The notes: a model not told the origin generated them from the letters alone. Positions 1-9,076 are shown, counted from the stretch's first letter. The stretch is 26,262 nt of DNA from Nitrospira lenta (GCA_945906715.1 CAMDRK010000006.1:1-26262), one strand, 5' to 3'. Translations and numbers: made by a program.

Positions 1-2571
1 GTCGGCGTGATGGTGCCGCACTTCTGCTACCATCCGAAGCTCAAGCCCGACGCGAACTGCCGCATGTGCCTGGTCGAAGTCGAAAAGATGCCGAAGCTCC
101 AGACCTCGTGCAGCACGCTGGCAACCGAAGGCATGGCCGTTCGGACCGCCACGACGGTCGTTCACGATGCCCACAAGTCGGTGCTCGAATTTATCCTGGC
201 CAACCATCCCTTGGATTGCCCGGTCTGCGATCAGGGAGGGAAGTGCGATCTCCAGGATTTTTCCCATGAGTACACCGCGACCTCCAGGTTTATCGAGACG
301 AAGCGCATTTTCCAAAAGGAATATTTTAGTCCCCTGATCGAAACGCAGATGAACCGTTGCGTGCAATGTTTGCGTTGTGTCCGTTACTGCGACGAGGTCA
401 TGGACGTCAAGGCCCTTGCTCCAGTCGGACGAGGCACGATGACCGAAATCAAGTCTTTCGGCGCCCATCCCCTGGACTGTGAGTTCTGCGGCGGCTGCGT
501 GCAGATTTGCCCGGTCGGCGCCATTACCAGCCGGCTCTCGATGTACGAATACCGCCCCTGGATGCTCAAACGAGCCGATACGGTCTGCACCTTTTGCGGT
601 GATGGCTGCCAGATCACGGTCCAAACCAAAGACCAGGAGTTGATCGAGGTGAACAGCGCCCAGGGCGCCGGCCGGAACAGCGGGGATCTGTGCGCGCGCG
701 GGTTTTTTGGGTTTCACGCGGCCAGCCATCCCAGCCGAGTGACCCATCCGCTGATCAGGCGGAATGGCGTGCTGGTTGAAGCCACGTGGGAAGAGGCGCT
801 GGAGTTTGTGGCCGAACAGACCAACCGGCTCAAGTTAGCGCATGGTCCTCAGGCCTTTGGCGGACTGATCACCGGCCGCTGTACGAACGAAGAGCTCTAT
901 CTGTTCCAGAAGTTCATGCGCCTCACGATCGGGACCAATAACCTCGATAGCAGCGCGCGGTATGGCCATGTCAACGGGGTGCAGGCGATGCGATGGGTGC
1001 AAGGCACGCATCGCTGGACCGTGACCTTTGAGGACATCGTGCAAGCGGACGTGCTGCTCCTCGTCGGCACCAATATCACCGAAGCGAATCCGATTACCGG
1101 ACTTAAAGTAAAAGAAGCCGTCAAGAAACATGGAGCGACATTGTTGACGATTGAGGCGATCCAGACTGCGGTCGGCACGATCAGTAATATTTCCAACCTG
1201 TCGGAGCAACATTTCTGTGTGGCGCCGTCCCAGTTCGGCGCAGTCGTTCTCGGCCTGCTGAAGGCGGTAGTCGAGGGCAACCATGTCGATAGTGCGATCA
1301 GCCAACGGGCATCGGACTATGTCTTGGCCGTTTCTCAAGCGGTGCAGCAATTGACATGGAACGATCTTGCCCTGAACACGGGGATCTCGCGCGAATCGTT
1401 CGTTCAGATGGCCGCTTCCCTGGCAGGAGGCCGCCGTGTTGTCGCGCTTGCCGGCCAGACTCTCCTGCGCAGCCAAGGTAGTTATGGTATCTGTCTCAAT
1501 CTCCTCGATCTGCTTCTCTTGACCGGGAAGTTGAACGCACAGGGCTGCGGCTTCGCTCCCTTGGCGGAAGAAAACAACGATCAAGGGGCGGTTGAAATGG
1601 GCGCGGTTGCGGCACTGCTGCCAGGCGCGCTCGACCTTACCGATCAGGATGCGCGCGCGCAGATCGCGCGTGCCTGGAAAGAGGATCTTCCTTTGGCGGC
1701 AGGAGCCACATTGGTCGAAATGATCGACCGTGCCCAAGCCGGGATCATCAAGGGCCTCTTCGTCATCGGAGAGAATCCTGTCGGGAGCCTGCCGCCTCAG
1801 ATCGGAGCCAAGGAGGCGCTGGGCAAACTCGACCTCCTTGTATGTCAGGAACTGTTTCTTACGGAAACGGCGGCGCTCGCGCATGTGGTGCTTCCGGCAG
1901 CTTCCGCCATGGAGAAAGCCGGGACCTTCACCAATACCGAGGGTCATGTCCAGGCCGTTCGGCCTGCGATTGATCCGGTGGGGGACAGCCGGCCTGACTG
2001 GGAAATCCTGTCGGCCATTTCGGTATTCATGGGCGCGCCGTTGGAATACAGTGACGCCAAGGAGATCCTCAAAGAGATCCGGGCCGTGATTCCCGGGTAC
2101 GGATCGCTGGGTCCATCACCGATCCCTCCGGAAGTGGATCGAATCGCCGTCGACCGATACGTAAATGAGGGATATCGCCGGGATCTCACGACTCGGTATA
2201 CTCTGCCCGCGCGAGCGATGCGTCCGGAGGGAACAATCCAGCTCGGGCTCGTCCAGAACCTGTTCCATTCAGGGAAGCTGTCGACCCGTTCGAAGGGATT
2301 GCTGCAGATCGAACCGAGCGGGTTTTTGCAAATGAATCCCGTGGATGCCGCCCGGTTCGGTCTTGAGACGGGGGATCGAGTTCGCCTTTCAAACGGCAGG
2401 GGCGAATTCACGACCACGGCGAAAGTGTTCGATCGCGTGCCCGAAGGCTTGGCTTGGTTTCCCGATCATTTCGCGCAGGCCGCCTTGCGGCTCTTTGACT
2501 GTATCGTCGATCCGGACACAAAAGTACCGTACTGCCGGACGGCGTCCGTATCGGTGATGAAAACGACGTGA
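1..2571 (+). CDS. nuoG: NADH-quinone oxidoreductase subunit G (5' end outside window)
   Basis: Large iron-sulfur subunit of complex I, on the peripheral arm, carrying electrons from the NADH module toward the quinone site. The reading frame is open from base 1. A GTG and an ATG at 7-12 are internal, because the family has about 25 more residues before the first cysteine. Counting codons from base 1, C9, C20, C23 and C37 form the 2Fe-2S pattern C-x10-C-x2-C-x13-C. Next come the His/Cys cluster (HPLDCPVCDQGGKC, about nt 205-246) and two ferredoxin-type 4Fe-4S motifs (CVQCLRCVRYC and CEFCGGCVQIC). A C-x2-C-x3-C-x27-C motif (nt 586-693) matches the extra N7 cluster of E. coli-type NuoG. The rest is a molybdopterin-oxidoreductase-like fold; I did not test for cofactor binding. 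About 856 residues are visible. First gene of the nuoG-N run. Confidence 0.96.
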   Translation, partial: VGVMVPHFCYHPKLKPDANCRMCLVEVEKMPKLQTSCSTLATEGMAVRTATTVVHDAHKSVLEFILANHPLDCPVCDQGGKCDLQDFSHEYTATSRFIETKRIFQKEYFSPLIETQMNRCVQCLRCVRYCDEVMDVKALAPVGRGTMTEIKSFGAHPLDCEFCGGCVQICPVGAITSRLSMYEYRPWMLKRADTVCTFCGDGCQITVQTKDQELIEVNSAQGAGRNSGDLCARGFFGFHAASHPSRVTHPLIRRNGVLVEATWEEALEFVAEQTNRLKLAHGPQAFGGLITGRCTNEELYLFQKFMRLTIGTNNLDSSARYGHVNGVQAMRWVQGTHRWTVTFEDIVQADVLLLVGTNITEANPITGLKVKEAVKKHGATLLTIEAIQTAVGTISNISNLSEQHFCVAPSQFGAVVLGLLKAVVEGNHVDSAISQRASDYVLAVSQAVQQLTWNDLALNTGISRESFVQMAASLAGGRRVVALAGQTLLRSQGSYGICLNLLDLLLLTGKLNAQGCGFAPLAEENNDQGAVEMGAVAALLPGALDLTDQDARAQIARAWKEDLPLAAGATLVEMIDRAQAGIIKGLFVIGENPVGSLPPQIGAKEALGKLDLLVCQELFLTETAALAHVVLPAASAMEKAGTFTNTEGHVQAVRPAIDPVGDSRPDWEILSAISVFMGAPLEYSDAKEILKEIRAVIPGYGSLGPSPIPPEVDRIAVDRYVNEGYRRDLTTRYTLPARAMRPEGTIQLGLVQNLFHSGKLSTRSKGLLQIEPSGFLQMNPVDAARFGLETGDRVRLSNGRGEFTTTAKVFDRVPEGLAWFPDHFAQAALRLFDCIVDPDTKVPYCRTASVSVMKTT

Positions 2572-2600
2572 GCGGACGAGAATCAATGGTGCGTTTCACT

Positions 2601-2707
2601 GTAACTACTCAGGTGTTCAGGCTGAAGGCCCGAAGCTACGGGGTATTTGGCGAAGGAGAATAATTATCTTGCATCAAAACCTTCAGCCTATCTACCTGGG
2701 TGGTTAT
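2601..2707. repeat. Dispersed palindromic element in the nuoG-nuoH spacer
   Basis: Two 28-base arms (2601-2628 and 2680-2707) are inverted copies matching at 21 of 28 positions, around a 51-base centre. The core of each arm is AGGCTGAAGG or its complement. The right arm's first 20 bases recur exactly at 25929-25948, so this is a dispersed family. The element ends 28 bases before the chosen nuoH start. Confidence 0.75.
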
Positions 2708-2735
2708 GTTTCACTTATCATCCCGGAGTGCTGTC

Positions 2736-3827
2736 GTGACTGAAATAAGCCTACGACTTGCGGTTTCGTTTGCCCAGATCCTCGCGGAGATGAGCATCGT
2801 CATGGTCACGGTTGCGACCATGACCTATTTCGAGCGGAAGATACTCGGCTGGATGCAGGATCGTATGGGTCCGATGGAAGTCGGCCCCTACGGACTTCTC
2901 CAACCGGTCGCCGATGGGATCAAATTGTTCTTCAAGGAAGATATCATCCCGGCCGGCGCGAACAGGGCCATGTTTAAGCTGGCGCCGGTGCTGACCATGG
3001 TCATCGCCATGATCGGATTTGCCGTCATTCCCTTCGGCCCGGACGTAAGCATGACCATGTTTGGGATGACGATCAAACCCTTCGTCGTCGCCGACATCAA
3101 CATCGGGGTGTTGTATATCCTGGCGATCGCCTCGATCGGCGCCTACGGCATTATCTTGGGAGGCTGGGCATCCAACAGCAAGTACTCGCTGTTGGGAGGC
3201 TTGCGCTCCGCGGCCCAGGTTATCAGTTACGAGTTGAACGTCGGGCTGGCCATTGTCGGGGTGCTGTTGCTGGCGGGAACCTTGAGTCTCGTGCAGATCA
3301 CCGAGGCCCAGGCCGGCGGCTTCTGGCATTGGTTTATCTGGGGCGGACGGCCCGACGGATTTTTTCCTATCCATACTCAAATCTTTGCCTTTGTCGTCTT
3401 CGTGATTTCTGCCGTGGCCGAGACCAATCGTATCCCCTTCGATCTGCCGGAGGCGGAAAGCGAACTCGTGGCCGGATTCTTTACGGAATATAGCGGCATG
3501 CGGTTCGCGTTCTACGTCACGGCGGAGTATGCCAACATGCTCCTGGTGTCCTGCGTCGCTGCCTCGCTGTTCTTGGGAGGCTGGAACGCTCCCTATCCCG
3601 GCACGATTCTCGAGTATATCGGGCTTGAACAGCTGGCCTGGATCGAACACATCGCCTGGTTTACCGTGAAAGTCTATTTCTTCCTCTTTCTGTTCATCTG
3701 GCTACGCGCCACGTTGCCTCGTTTGCGCTACGATCAATTGATGCGGTTCGGCTGGAAGGTGATGTTGCCGATTGCGTTGGGGAACATCGTCATCACAGCG
3801 CTCACACTGTATTTCTTCCCACGGTGA
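2736..3827 (+). CDS. nuoH: NADH-quinone oxidoreductase subunit H
   Basis: Membrane subunit of complex I that helps form the quinone chamber and joins the peripheral and membrane arms. The hallmark stretch containing ETNRIPFDLPEAESELVAGF, followed by TEYSGM, is intact, as is the N-terminal YFERKILGWMQDRMGP segment. About eight membrane segments are visible. I chose the GTG at 2736 because GGAG lies 7 bases upstream and the N-terminus then fits the family. The frame also stays open back to a GTG at 2700, but those codons lie partly in a palindromic repeat (2601-2707). The protein is about 363 residues. It is separated from nuoG by 164 bp, mostly repeat. Confidence 0.95.
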   Translation: MTEISLRLAVSFAQILAEMSIVMVTVATMTYFERKILGWMQDRMGPMEVGPYGLLQPVADGIKLFFKEDIIPAGANRAMFKLAPVLTMVIAMIGFAVIPFGPDVSMTMFGMTIKPFVVADINIGVLYILAIASIGAYGIILGGWASNSKYSLLGGLRSAAQVISYELNVGLAIVGVLLLAGTLSLVQITEAQAGGFWHWFIWGGRPDGFFPIHTQIFAFVVFVISAVAETNRIPFDLPEAESELVAGFFTEYSGMRFAFYVTAEYANMLLVSCVAASLFLGGWNAPYPGTILEYIGLEQLAWIEHIAWFTVKVYFFLFLFIWLRATLPRLRYDQLMRFGWKVMLPIALGNIVITALTLYFFPR

Positions 3828-3832
3828 GGAAA

Positions 3833-3945
3833 GGTTTATTTGGTTTGCTTCGTTTGTTTTGTTTCTTTGGTTAGAAAGCACAGGCATCGAAACCAACTAG
3901 GCTAACCAGACCAACTAATCAAACCAAAGAAACCAAATAAACCAG
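3833..3945. repeat. 9-bp periodic inverted array, nuoH-nuoI spacer
   Basis: The left arm is four to five degenerate 9-base units of the type GGTTTATTT. The right arm is about six units of the complementary type ATAAACCAG. The arms can pair (3833-3845 with 3931-3943 exactly) around a unique centre. The array ends about six bases before the nuoI ATG. Confidence 0.75.
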
Positions 3946-3951
3946 ACAGAC

Positions 3952-4491
3952 ATGACATTCAAGGCTTGGATCAAAACCATTACCCTGTACGACCTTCTCG
4001 TCGGAATGAAAACGACGATGTCGCATATGTTGCACTACAAGCCGATTACGCTGCAGTACCCGCATGAAAAACGGATACTACCGGACAACTATCGCGGGAT
4101 GCTGGCCCTGTTGCGGTACGAGGACGGGGTAGAAAAGTGTGTCGGCTGCGATCTGTGCGAAGCCGCCTGCCCCTCGCGGGTTATTCGGGTAGTCAGTGCG
4201 GAGGTGCCGGACGAACCGACGAAGCGTTATGCGAAAGAATATTACATGGACATGACCCGCTGCCTGTTTTGCGGGCTGTGCGTCGATGCCTGTCCAGTGG
4301 ATGCCCTCGGCATGACGCGAGAATTCGAGTGGTCTGTGTACGATAAGCGGCAACTGCACCTCAATAAGGAACAATTGCTCGCGATCGGCGACCGGTCGTT
4401 CCCGGTTCGAGAGAAGCAGTTGGAGCTCCAACATCCGAATGTGGCGTTCTTCAACGTCGCATTCAAGCACCTGCCGCAAAAACCAGGCTGA
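3952..4491 (+). CDS. nuoI: NADH-quinone oxidoreductase subunit I
   Basis: The 8Fe ferredoxin-like subunit of complex I, carrying clusters N6a and N6b next to the quinone site. Two 4Fe-4S motifs are clear: CVGCDLCEAACP (about residues 63-74) and CLFCGLCVDACP (about 102-113). At 179 residues it has the usual length, and the N-terminal helix (YDLLVGMKTTMSHML) is the expected membrane anchor. No Shine-Dalgarno sequence precedes the ATG. Instead a 9-bp periodic repeat array ends about six bases before it. It lies between nuoH and nuoJ, as in standard nuo operons. Confidence 0.95.
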   Translation: MTFKAWIKTITLYDLLVGMKTTMSHMLHYKPITLQYPHEKRILPDNYRGMLALLRYEDGVEKCVGCDLCEAACPSRVIRVVSAEVPDEPTKRYAKEYYMDMTRCLFCGLCVDACPVDALGMTREFEWSVYDKRQLHLNKEQLLAIGDRSFPVREKQLELQHPNVAFFNVAFKHLPQKPG

Positions 4492-4525
4492 ATCGTCCTG
4501 CACGAGGCTGGCGGGACGGACGTGG

Positions 4526-4570
4526 GTTCGAGGTCCGAAGTTCGAGGTTTTCGGAACTTCGAACTTCGGA
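4526..4570. repeat. 7-bp periodic inverted array, nuoI-nuoJ spacer
   Basis: Three units of the type GTTCGAG (4526-4546) face two copies of GAACTTC (4554-4567) across seven bases. TCCGAAGTTCG and CGAACTTCGGA form an exact 11-bp stem. Confidence 0.75.
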
Positions 4571-4604
4571 TCGCGCGCGTGAGAGACACAGAGGTAAACG
4601 TGTG

Positions 4605-5126
4605 ATGGAACAAGCGTTCTTTTTCTATTTTGCAATCGTGATTGCCGCTGCAGCGGTGTTCGTCGTCGCGGTGCGCAATCCCATCTACAGCGCGTTGTCG
4701 CTGCTGATCATGTTTTTTCACGTGGCGGGGCTCTACGTCACGCTTCATGCGGAGTTCCTCGCAGCCGTTCAAATCATCGTCTACGCCGGCGCGATCTTGG
4801 TTCTCTATCTCTTCGTTGTGATGTTGCTGAACTTGCGACGGGACGACCGGTACCATCGGCAGTGGCCCATGGCTGCCGCAGTGGGGGTGACGCTGGTCCT
4901 CGAGGCCATCGTGCTCACGGCGATGAAGGGCTGGACGGCCCCTGTCGTGGCAACCGGCACAGAAACCACCGTCGGGGGGGCCGGCAATGCCGAAGCCATC
5001 GGCGACGTACTGTACTCCACCTATTTGTTTCCCTTCGAGGTGGCGTCCGTGATCCTGCTCGTGGCGATGATCGGCGCAATCATCCTGGCCAAAAAGGACG
5101 TCGGCGGCGATGCGCCGCAATTATAA
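4605..5126 (+). CDS. nuoJ: NADH-quinone oxidoreductase subunit J
   Basis: Small membrane subunit of complex I beside NuoK and NuoH. The segment AAVQIIVYAGAILVLYLFVV is the signature of the family and contains the pi-bulge helix implicated in coupling. About five membrane segments are visible. The ATG at 4605 is preceded by GAGG at 4591-4594; the GTG at 4602 in the same frame is a less likely start. About 173 residues. The spacer before it holds a 7-bp periodic inverted repeat. Confidence 0.93.
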   Translation: MEQAFFFYFAIVIAAAAVFVVAVRNPIYSALSLLIMFFHVAGLYVTLHAEFLAAVQIIVYAGAILVLYLFVVMLLNLRRDDRYHRQWPMAAAVGVTLVLEAIVLTAMKGWTAPVVATGTETTVGGAGNAEAIGDVLYSTYLFPFEVASVILLVAMIGAIILAKKDVGGDAPQL

Positions 5127-5191
5127 ATTGCGAATGATGAATTGTGAATTTTCTACCGATCATGACGCCAATTCCACATTCCTCATTCCAC
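5126..5191. repeat. 7-bp periodic inverted array, nuoJ-nuoK spacer
   Basis: Units such as AATTGCG, AATGATG and AATTGTG run from 5126. ATTCCAC, ATTCCTC and ATTCCAC run from 5171 to 5191. The arms are imperfectly complementary. The nuoK ATG follows after eight bases. Confidence 0.65.
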
Positions 5192-5199
5192 ACTAACCC

Positions 5200-5505
5200 A
5201 TGACTATTCCCCTGTCTTACTATCTCGTGCTGAGCGGCATCGTATTCCTGACCGGAGTCGTCGGGGTGTTGCTTCGCCGGAATATCATCATCATCTTGCT
5301 GTCGATCGAATTGATGTTGAACGCGACGAATATCAACTTCGTCGCGTTTTCGCAGTACTTCCACGATATCGCAGGGCAAGTCTTTGTCTTCTTTATCCTC
5401 ACGGTCGCGGCGGCAGAGGTCGCCGTCGGGTTGGCTATCATCATCGCCCTCTATCGAGCCAAGTCCACGATCAACATCGATGAACTGCAGTTGTTGAAAT
5501 GGTAG
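5200..5505 (+). CDS. nuoK: NADH-quinone oxidoreductase subunit K
   Basis: Small Mrp-related membrane subunit of complex I, 101 residues, the normal length. It has three membrane helices with the conserved membrane glutamates: the one in LLSIELMLNATNINF and the one in AAAEVAVGLAIIIALYR, both part of the proton path. No Shine-Dalgarno sequence is visible before the ATG. The preceding 73 bp hold two facing 7-bp periodic arrays, one with units like AATTGTG and one with units like ATTCCAC. Confidence 0.95.
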   Translation: MTIPLSYYLVLSGIVFLTGVVGVLLRRNIIIILLSIELMLNATNINFVAFSQYFHDIAGQVFVFFILTVAAAEVAVGLAIIIALYRAKSTINIDELQLLKW

Positions 5506-5522
5506 GTCCAGACACAATGTTT

Positions 5523-5602
5523 AATGGTCAATGGTCAATGGTCAATGCGCGGACAGTATTGCGGGCATTTCGCTCAGCACTCAGCACCCAGCAGTCAGCA
5601 CT
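5523..5602. repeat. Two 7-bp tandem arrays, nuoK-nuoL spacer
   Basis: Three exact copies of AATGGTC (5523-5543) plus a degenerate fourth, then four units of the type CTCAGCA (5573-5600). Unlike most other spacers, the two arrays are unrelated to each other. The nuoL ATG follows eight bases after the second. Confidence 0.8.
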
Positions 5603-5608
5603 ATTTCG

Positions 5609-7507
5609 ATGACGTACGAATTCATTCCGCTCCTTCCACTGGTTTCGTTCCTGATCCTCGGGCTCTTCGGCCATTGGATCAAGGACAATGCTCATCTCGT
5701 CGCGGTCCCGGCTGTCCTCGTGTCCTGGCTACTCTCGCTCTTGGTTTTCTTCGACGTGGCCGGAGGCCATCAGACAAGTTTTCCTCTCTACACGTGGCTG
5801 ACCTCGGGCACGCTCGACATTCACATCGGCTTCTCCATCGACCGGCTCACCGCCGTCATGCTGCTGCTTGTGACGACCGTGAGTTCGCTCGTCCACATCT
5901 ATACCATCGGGTATATGCGCGGAGATCCTGGATATGCCAGATTCTTCAGCTACATCGCCCTCTTTACCTTCTCGATGCTGATGTTGGTGATGGCGGACAA
6001 CCTGCTTCAGCTCTTCATTTTCTGGGAAGCGGTCGGCCTCTGTTCCTATTTGCTCATTGGCCACTGGTACGACCGGCCGGCTGCCTGCGCCGCGGCCACG
6101 AAGGCCTTCATCGTCAACCGCGTCGGCGACTTCGGCTTCATGCTCGGCCTCCTGTTGGTCTGGTATAGCTTTGGGTCGCTCGATTATCAGGAAATGTTTG
6201 CCCGCGCGCACGAGTCTGCAGGCGATGCGATCAATCTCCTCGGGCCGTTCGGGGGAATATGGGATGTCTCGGTGCTCACGGTCATCTGCATCTTATTGTT
6301 CACCGGCGCTATCGGTAAGTCGGCCCAGGTGCCGCTCCACGTCTGGCTCCCGGATGCGATGGAAGGCCCCACCCCCATCTCGGCGCTCATTCATGCTGCG
6401 ACGATGGTCACGGCAGGCGTGTTCATGGTCGCGCGATTGGCTCCGCTCTATAACCTCTCTCCTACCGCCATGACCGTCGTCGCGATTACCGGTGGAGTGA
6501 CGATGGTCGTGGGGGCGACCATTGCTCTGACCCAGACCGACATCAAGCGTGTCGTGGCCTACTCAACGGTCAGTCAGCTAGGCTACATGGTCATGGCCTG
6601 CGGACTCGGGGCCTACGCCTCTGGTATGTATCATTTATTGACCCACGGAGCGTTCAAAGCCCTGCTCTTTCTCGGTTGCGGGTCCGTCATCATCGCCTTG
6701 CATCACGAGCAGGATATGCGGCGCATGGGCGGGTTGAAAAATAAATTGCCGGTCACCTATTGGACGTTCGTCGTGGGCTCGCTCGCGCTGGCAGGATTTC
6801 CCCTGACATCGGGGTTCTTCAGCAAGGACGATCTGCTGATCTCGGCTTGGTCGTCCGGTCCCCTCGGTCAAGTCCTTACGGTGCTCGGCCTGGTGACGGC
6901 GTTAATGACGGCGTTCTACAGCTTTCGGCTGGTCTTCGTCACGTTCTGGGGGCCCTCGCATGTCGATCCTCATCATGTAGACCACATACATGAACCGTCG
7001 AGCACCATGACCATACCGCTGATCATCTTGGCGCTGCTCAGCATCGTCACGGGCTATCTGGGTATTCCGGAGTTTCTTGGACCGATGTTCGAGACCGAGG
7101 CAGGCGGGGCGGCTCACGAGGGGGGAGCTGCCATCGGCATTATGGTGGCGGCCACCTGCATGGGATTACTCGGAATCGCCGGCGCCTATTATGTCTATGT
7201 GCTCAATCCGTCGCTGCCGGATCGATTCGCGCAACGGTGGCAGTCGTTGTATCGGGCCTCACTGAATAAATGGTATGTCGACGAGGCCTACAATCGAACC
7301 ATCGTCCGCCCCACATTTTTTGCCGCAACCGAACTGTGGAAGCGTGTGGATGTGAACGTGGTCGATGGCGCGGTGAACGGCGTGGCCCGCGCGATCGCCT
7401 GGGGTGGGTGGATGTTGAGGCTCCTGCAGAGTGGACAGACGCAACATTATGCGCTCGGCATGGCGCTCGGGGCGGTGGCCATTTTTACCATGTTCTTTTT
7501 CTTTTAA
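5609..7507 (+). CDS. nuoL: NADH-quinone oxidoreductase subunit L
   Basis: Distal antiporter-like proton-pumping subunit of complex I. It has the core antiporter fold, including LLQLFIFWEAVGLCSYLLIG with its conserved glutamate, VPLHVWLPDAMEGPTPISAL, HAATMVTAGVFMVAR and TDIKRVVAYSTVSQLGYMVM. A long C-terminal part follows, consistent with the lateral helix and a last membrane anchor. I chose the ATG at 5609, giving 632 residues, because the in-frame codons from 5531 run through two 7-bp repeat arrays and do not resemble NuoL. No clear Shine-Dalgarno sequence precedes 5609. nuoM follows after 9 bp. Confidence 0.95.
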   Translation: MTYEFIPLLPLVSFLILGLFGHWIKDNAHLVAVPAVLVSWLLSLLVFFDVAGGHQTSFPLYTWLTSGTLDIHIGFSIDRLTAVMLLLVTTVSSLVHIYTIGYMRGDPGYARFFSYIALFTFSMLMLVMADNLLQLFIFWEAVGLCSYLLIGHWYDRPAACAAATKAFIVNRVGDFGFMLGLLLVWYSFGSLDYQEMFARAHESAGDAINLLGPFGGIWDVSVLTVICILLFTGAIGKSAQVPLHVWLPDAMEGPTPISALIHAATMVTAGVFMVARLAPLYNLSPTAMTVVAITGGVTMVVGATIALTQTDIKRVVAYSTVSQLGYMVMACGLGAYASGMYHLLTHGAFKALLFLGCGSVIIALHHEQDMRRMGGLKNKLPVTYWTFVVGSLALAGFPLTSGFFSKDDLLISAWSSGPLGQVLTVLGLVTALMTAFYSFRLVFVTFWGPSHVDPHHVDHIHEPSSTMTIPLIILALLSIVTGYLGIPEFLGPMFETEAGGAAHEGGAAIGIMVAATCMGLLGIAGAYYVYVLNPSLPDRFAQRWQSLYRASLNKWYVDEAYNRTIVRPTFFAATELWKRVDVNVVDGAVNGVARAIAWGGWMLRLLQSGQTQHYALGMALGAVAIFTMFFFF

Positions 7508-7516
7508 GGGATGGCA

Positions 7517-9076
7517 ATGACCAGTTCCTTTCCCTGGCTCTCGTTGCTCCTTGTACTTCCCCTTGCGGGAGCCATCGCCATGTATTTCGCGACGGAATCG
7601 ACTGCCCGATGGATTGCGCTCGCCGCGACCTTGGCCGATTTGTTCGTTGCCCTTCCGCTCTGGTGGCTTTTCGATCCGCAGGCCAGTCAGATGCAGTTCA
7701 CCGAGCATGTCGCCTGGATCACGGTTCCTCCCATTTACTACAGCCTGGGTCTCGACGGGATCAGCTTGCCGCTGGTCTTGATGACTGTCGGGATCATGCC
7801 GCTCTGTGTCTTGGCATCCTGGAATGCGATCACCACGAGAGTTCGAGGTTTCATGGCCATGTTGTTGGTCATGGAAACAGCCATGGTGGGGGTATTTGTC
7901 GCGTTGGACTTCGTGCTGTTCTATGTGTTTTGGGAGGCCATGCTGATTCCGATGTACCTCCTCATCGGTGTCTGGGGAGGGGCCAACCGGCTGTATGCGG
8001 CCATCAAGTTTTTCCTCTACACCCTCGTAGGAAGCTTGCTTTTATTGGTTGCGATCTTCGTCCTGTACTTTTATGGGGGACACACGTTCGATATCCTTGC
8101 ATTAAGCCAGGGAACCTATCCTGCCTCGCTACAAATGTGGCTCTTCCTGGCGTTTTTCGCTGCCTTCGCGGTGAAGGTCCCGATGTTTCCATTTCATACC
8201 TGGCTCCCGGACGCCCACGTCGAGGCTCCAACTGCCGGCAGCGTCATCCTCGCTAGCATCCTCTTGAAAATGGGCACTTATGGATTCCTGCGATTCAGTT
8301 TACCGATGTTGCCGGACGCCAGCCGTTTCTTCACGCCGATGATGGTCGTTCTCTCCATCATTGCGATCATTTACGGCGCCTATATGGCCCTGGCGCAAGT
8401 CGATCTCAAGAAACTGATCGCCTATTCGAGCGTGAGCCACATGGGGTTCGTCACCCTTGGTCTCTTTGTCATGAACCAACAGGGCATCGAAGGCGCCGTT
8501 CTCCAAATGGTCAACCATGGGATTACGACCGGCGGGCTATTCCTCTGTGTCGGGATTATCTATGAGCGCACCCATAGCCGTTTGATTGCCGATAATGTGG
8601 GGTTGGCCTCGCCGATGCCGCAGTATGCCGTCCTGTTGGTGATTTTTGCCTTGTCCTCGCTCGGTCTTCCCGGCACCAATAGTTTTGTCGGAGAATTCCT
8701 CGTGCTCGTCGGTACGTTCCTCTGGAGCAAGGTCGCGACGGCCCTGGCATCGTTGGGTATCATTCTCGCCGCCACCTACCTCCTCTGGATGGTCCAGCGC
8801 GTGGTCTTCGGGGTTCCCTCCCCGCATCATCTCCCGAAGCTCAAGGATCTCAACCAACGGGAGCTAGCCACGCTGGTGCCACTGGCCCTGTTAGTATTTT
8901 TGATCGGGATTTTCCCGAATCCCCTCGTGAGCCGGATGCACCAGAGCGTGACCAACACAATTGCTTCTATGTCCCGTGCGAAAATTGCACCGACTGCCCC
9001 CCCTTCTGCCGGGATAACAGGTCCACTGTTGGCTGTCGGTGGAGAGCAGCCGAAGATCCAGGGCGCATTGCGATGA
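7517..9076 (+). CDS. nuoM: NADH-quinone oxidoreductase subunit M
   Basis: Middle antiporter-like proton-pumping subunit of complex I. Diagnostic segments include LGLDGISLPLVLMT, the FYVFWEAMLIPMYLLIGVWG helix with its conserved glutamate, FPFHTWLPDAHVEAPTAGSV and VDLKKLIAYSSVSHMGFVTL. The ATG at 7517 has AAGGG six bases upstream. The in-frame ATG at 7511 directly abuts that Shine-Dalgarno and is less likely. About 519 residues. Its stop overlaps the nuoN start (ATGA at 9073), which suggests translational coupling. Only one nuoM is present here. Confidence 0.95.
   Translation: MTSSFPWLSLLLVLPLAGAIAMYFATESTARWIALAATLADLFVALPLWWLFDPQASQMQFTEHVAWITVPPIYYSLGLDGISLPLVLMTVGIMPLCVLASWNAITTRVRGFMAMLLVMETAMVGVFVALDFVLFYVFWEAMLIPMYLLIGVWGGANRLYAAIKFFLYTLVGSLLLLVAIFVLYFYGGHTFDILALSQGTYPASLQMWLFLAFFAAFAVKVPMFPFHTWLPDAHVEAPTAGSVILASILLKMGTYGFLRFSLPMLPDASRFFTPMMVVLSIIAIIYGAYMALAQVDLKKLIAYSSVSHMGFVTLGLFVMNQQGIEGAVLQMVNHGITTGGLFLCVGIIYERTHSRLIADNVGLASPMPQYAVLLVIFALSSLGLPGTNSFVGEFLVLVGTFLWSKVATALASLGIILAATYLLWMVQRVVFGVPSPHHLPKLKDLNQRELATLVPLALLVFLIGIFPNPLVSRMHQSVTNTIASMSRAKIAPTAPPSAGITGPLLAVGGEQPKIQGALR

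Noticed and set aside
835..1947. Long minus-strand open frame (370 codons) opposite nuoG
   Set aside because: It lies wholly antisense to a clearly conserved gene, has low-complexity shadow composition and no recognisable domain.
2751..3650. 299-codon minus-strand frame opposite nuoH
   Set aside because: Rich in His, Asp and Gly as expected from the complement of membrane-protein codons; a shadow of nuoH.
5531..5608. Upstream extension of nuoL
   Set aside because: The 26 codons are built from two 7-bp arrays and have no similarity to NuoL; the ATG at 5609 fits the family.
7270..8256. 328-codon plus-strand frame across nuoL and nuoM
   Set aside because: Overlaps two clear genes in another frame and has no family features; an artefact of GC-rich third positions.
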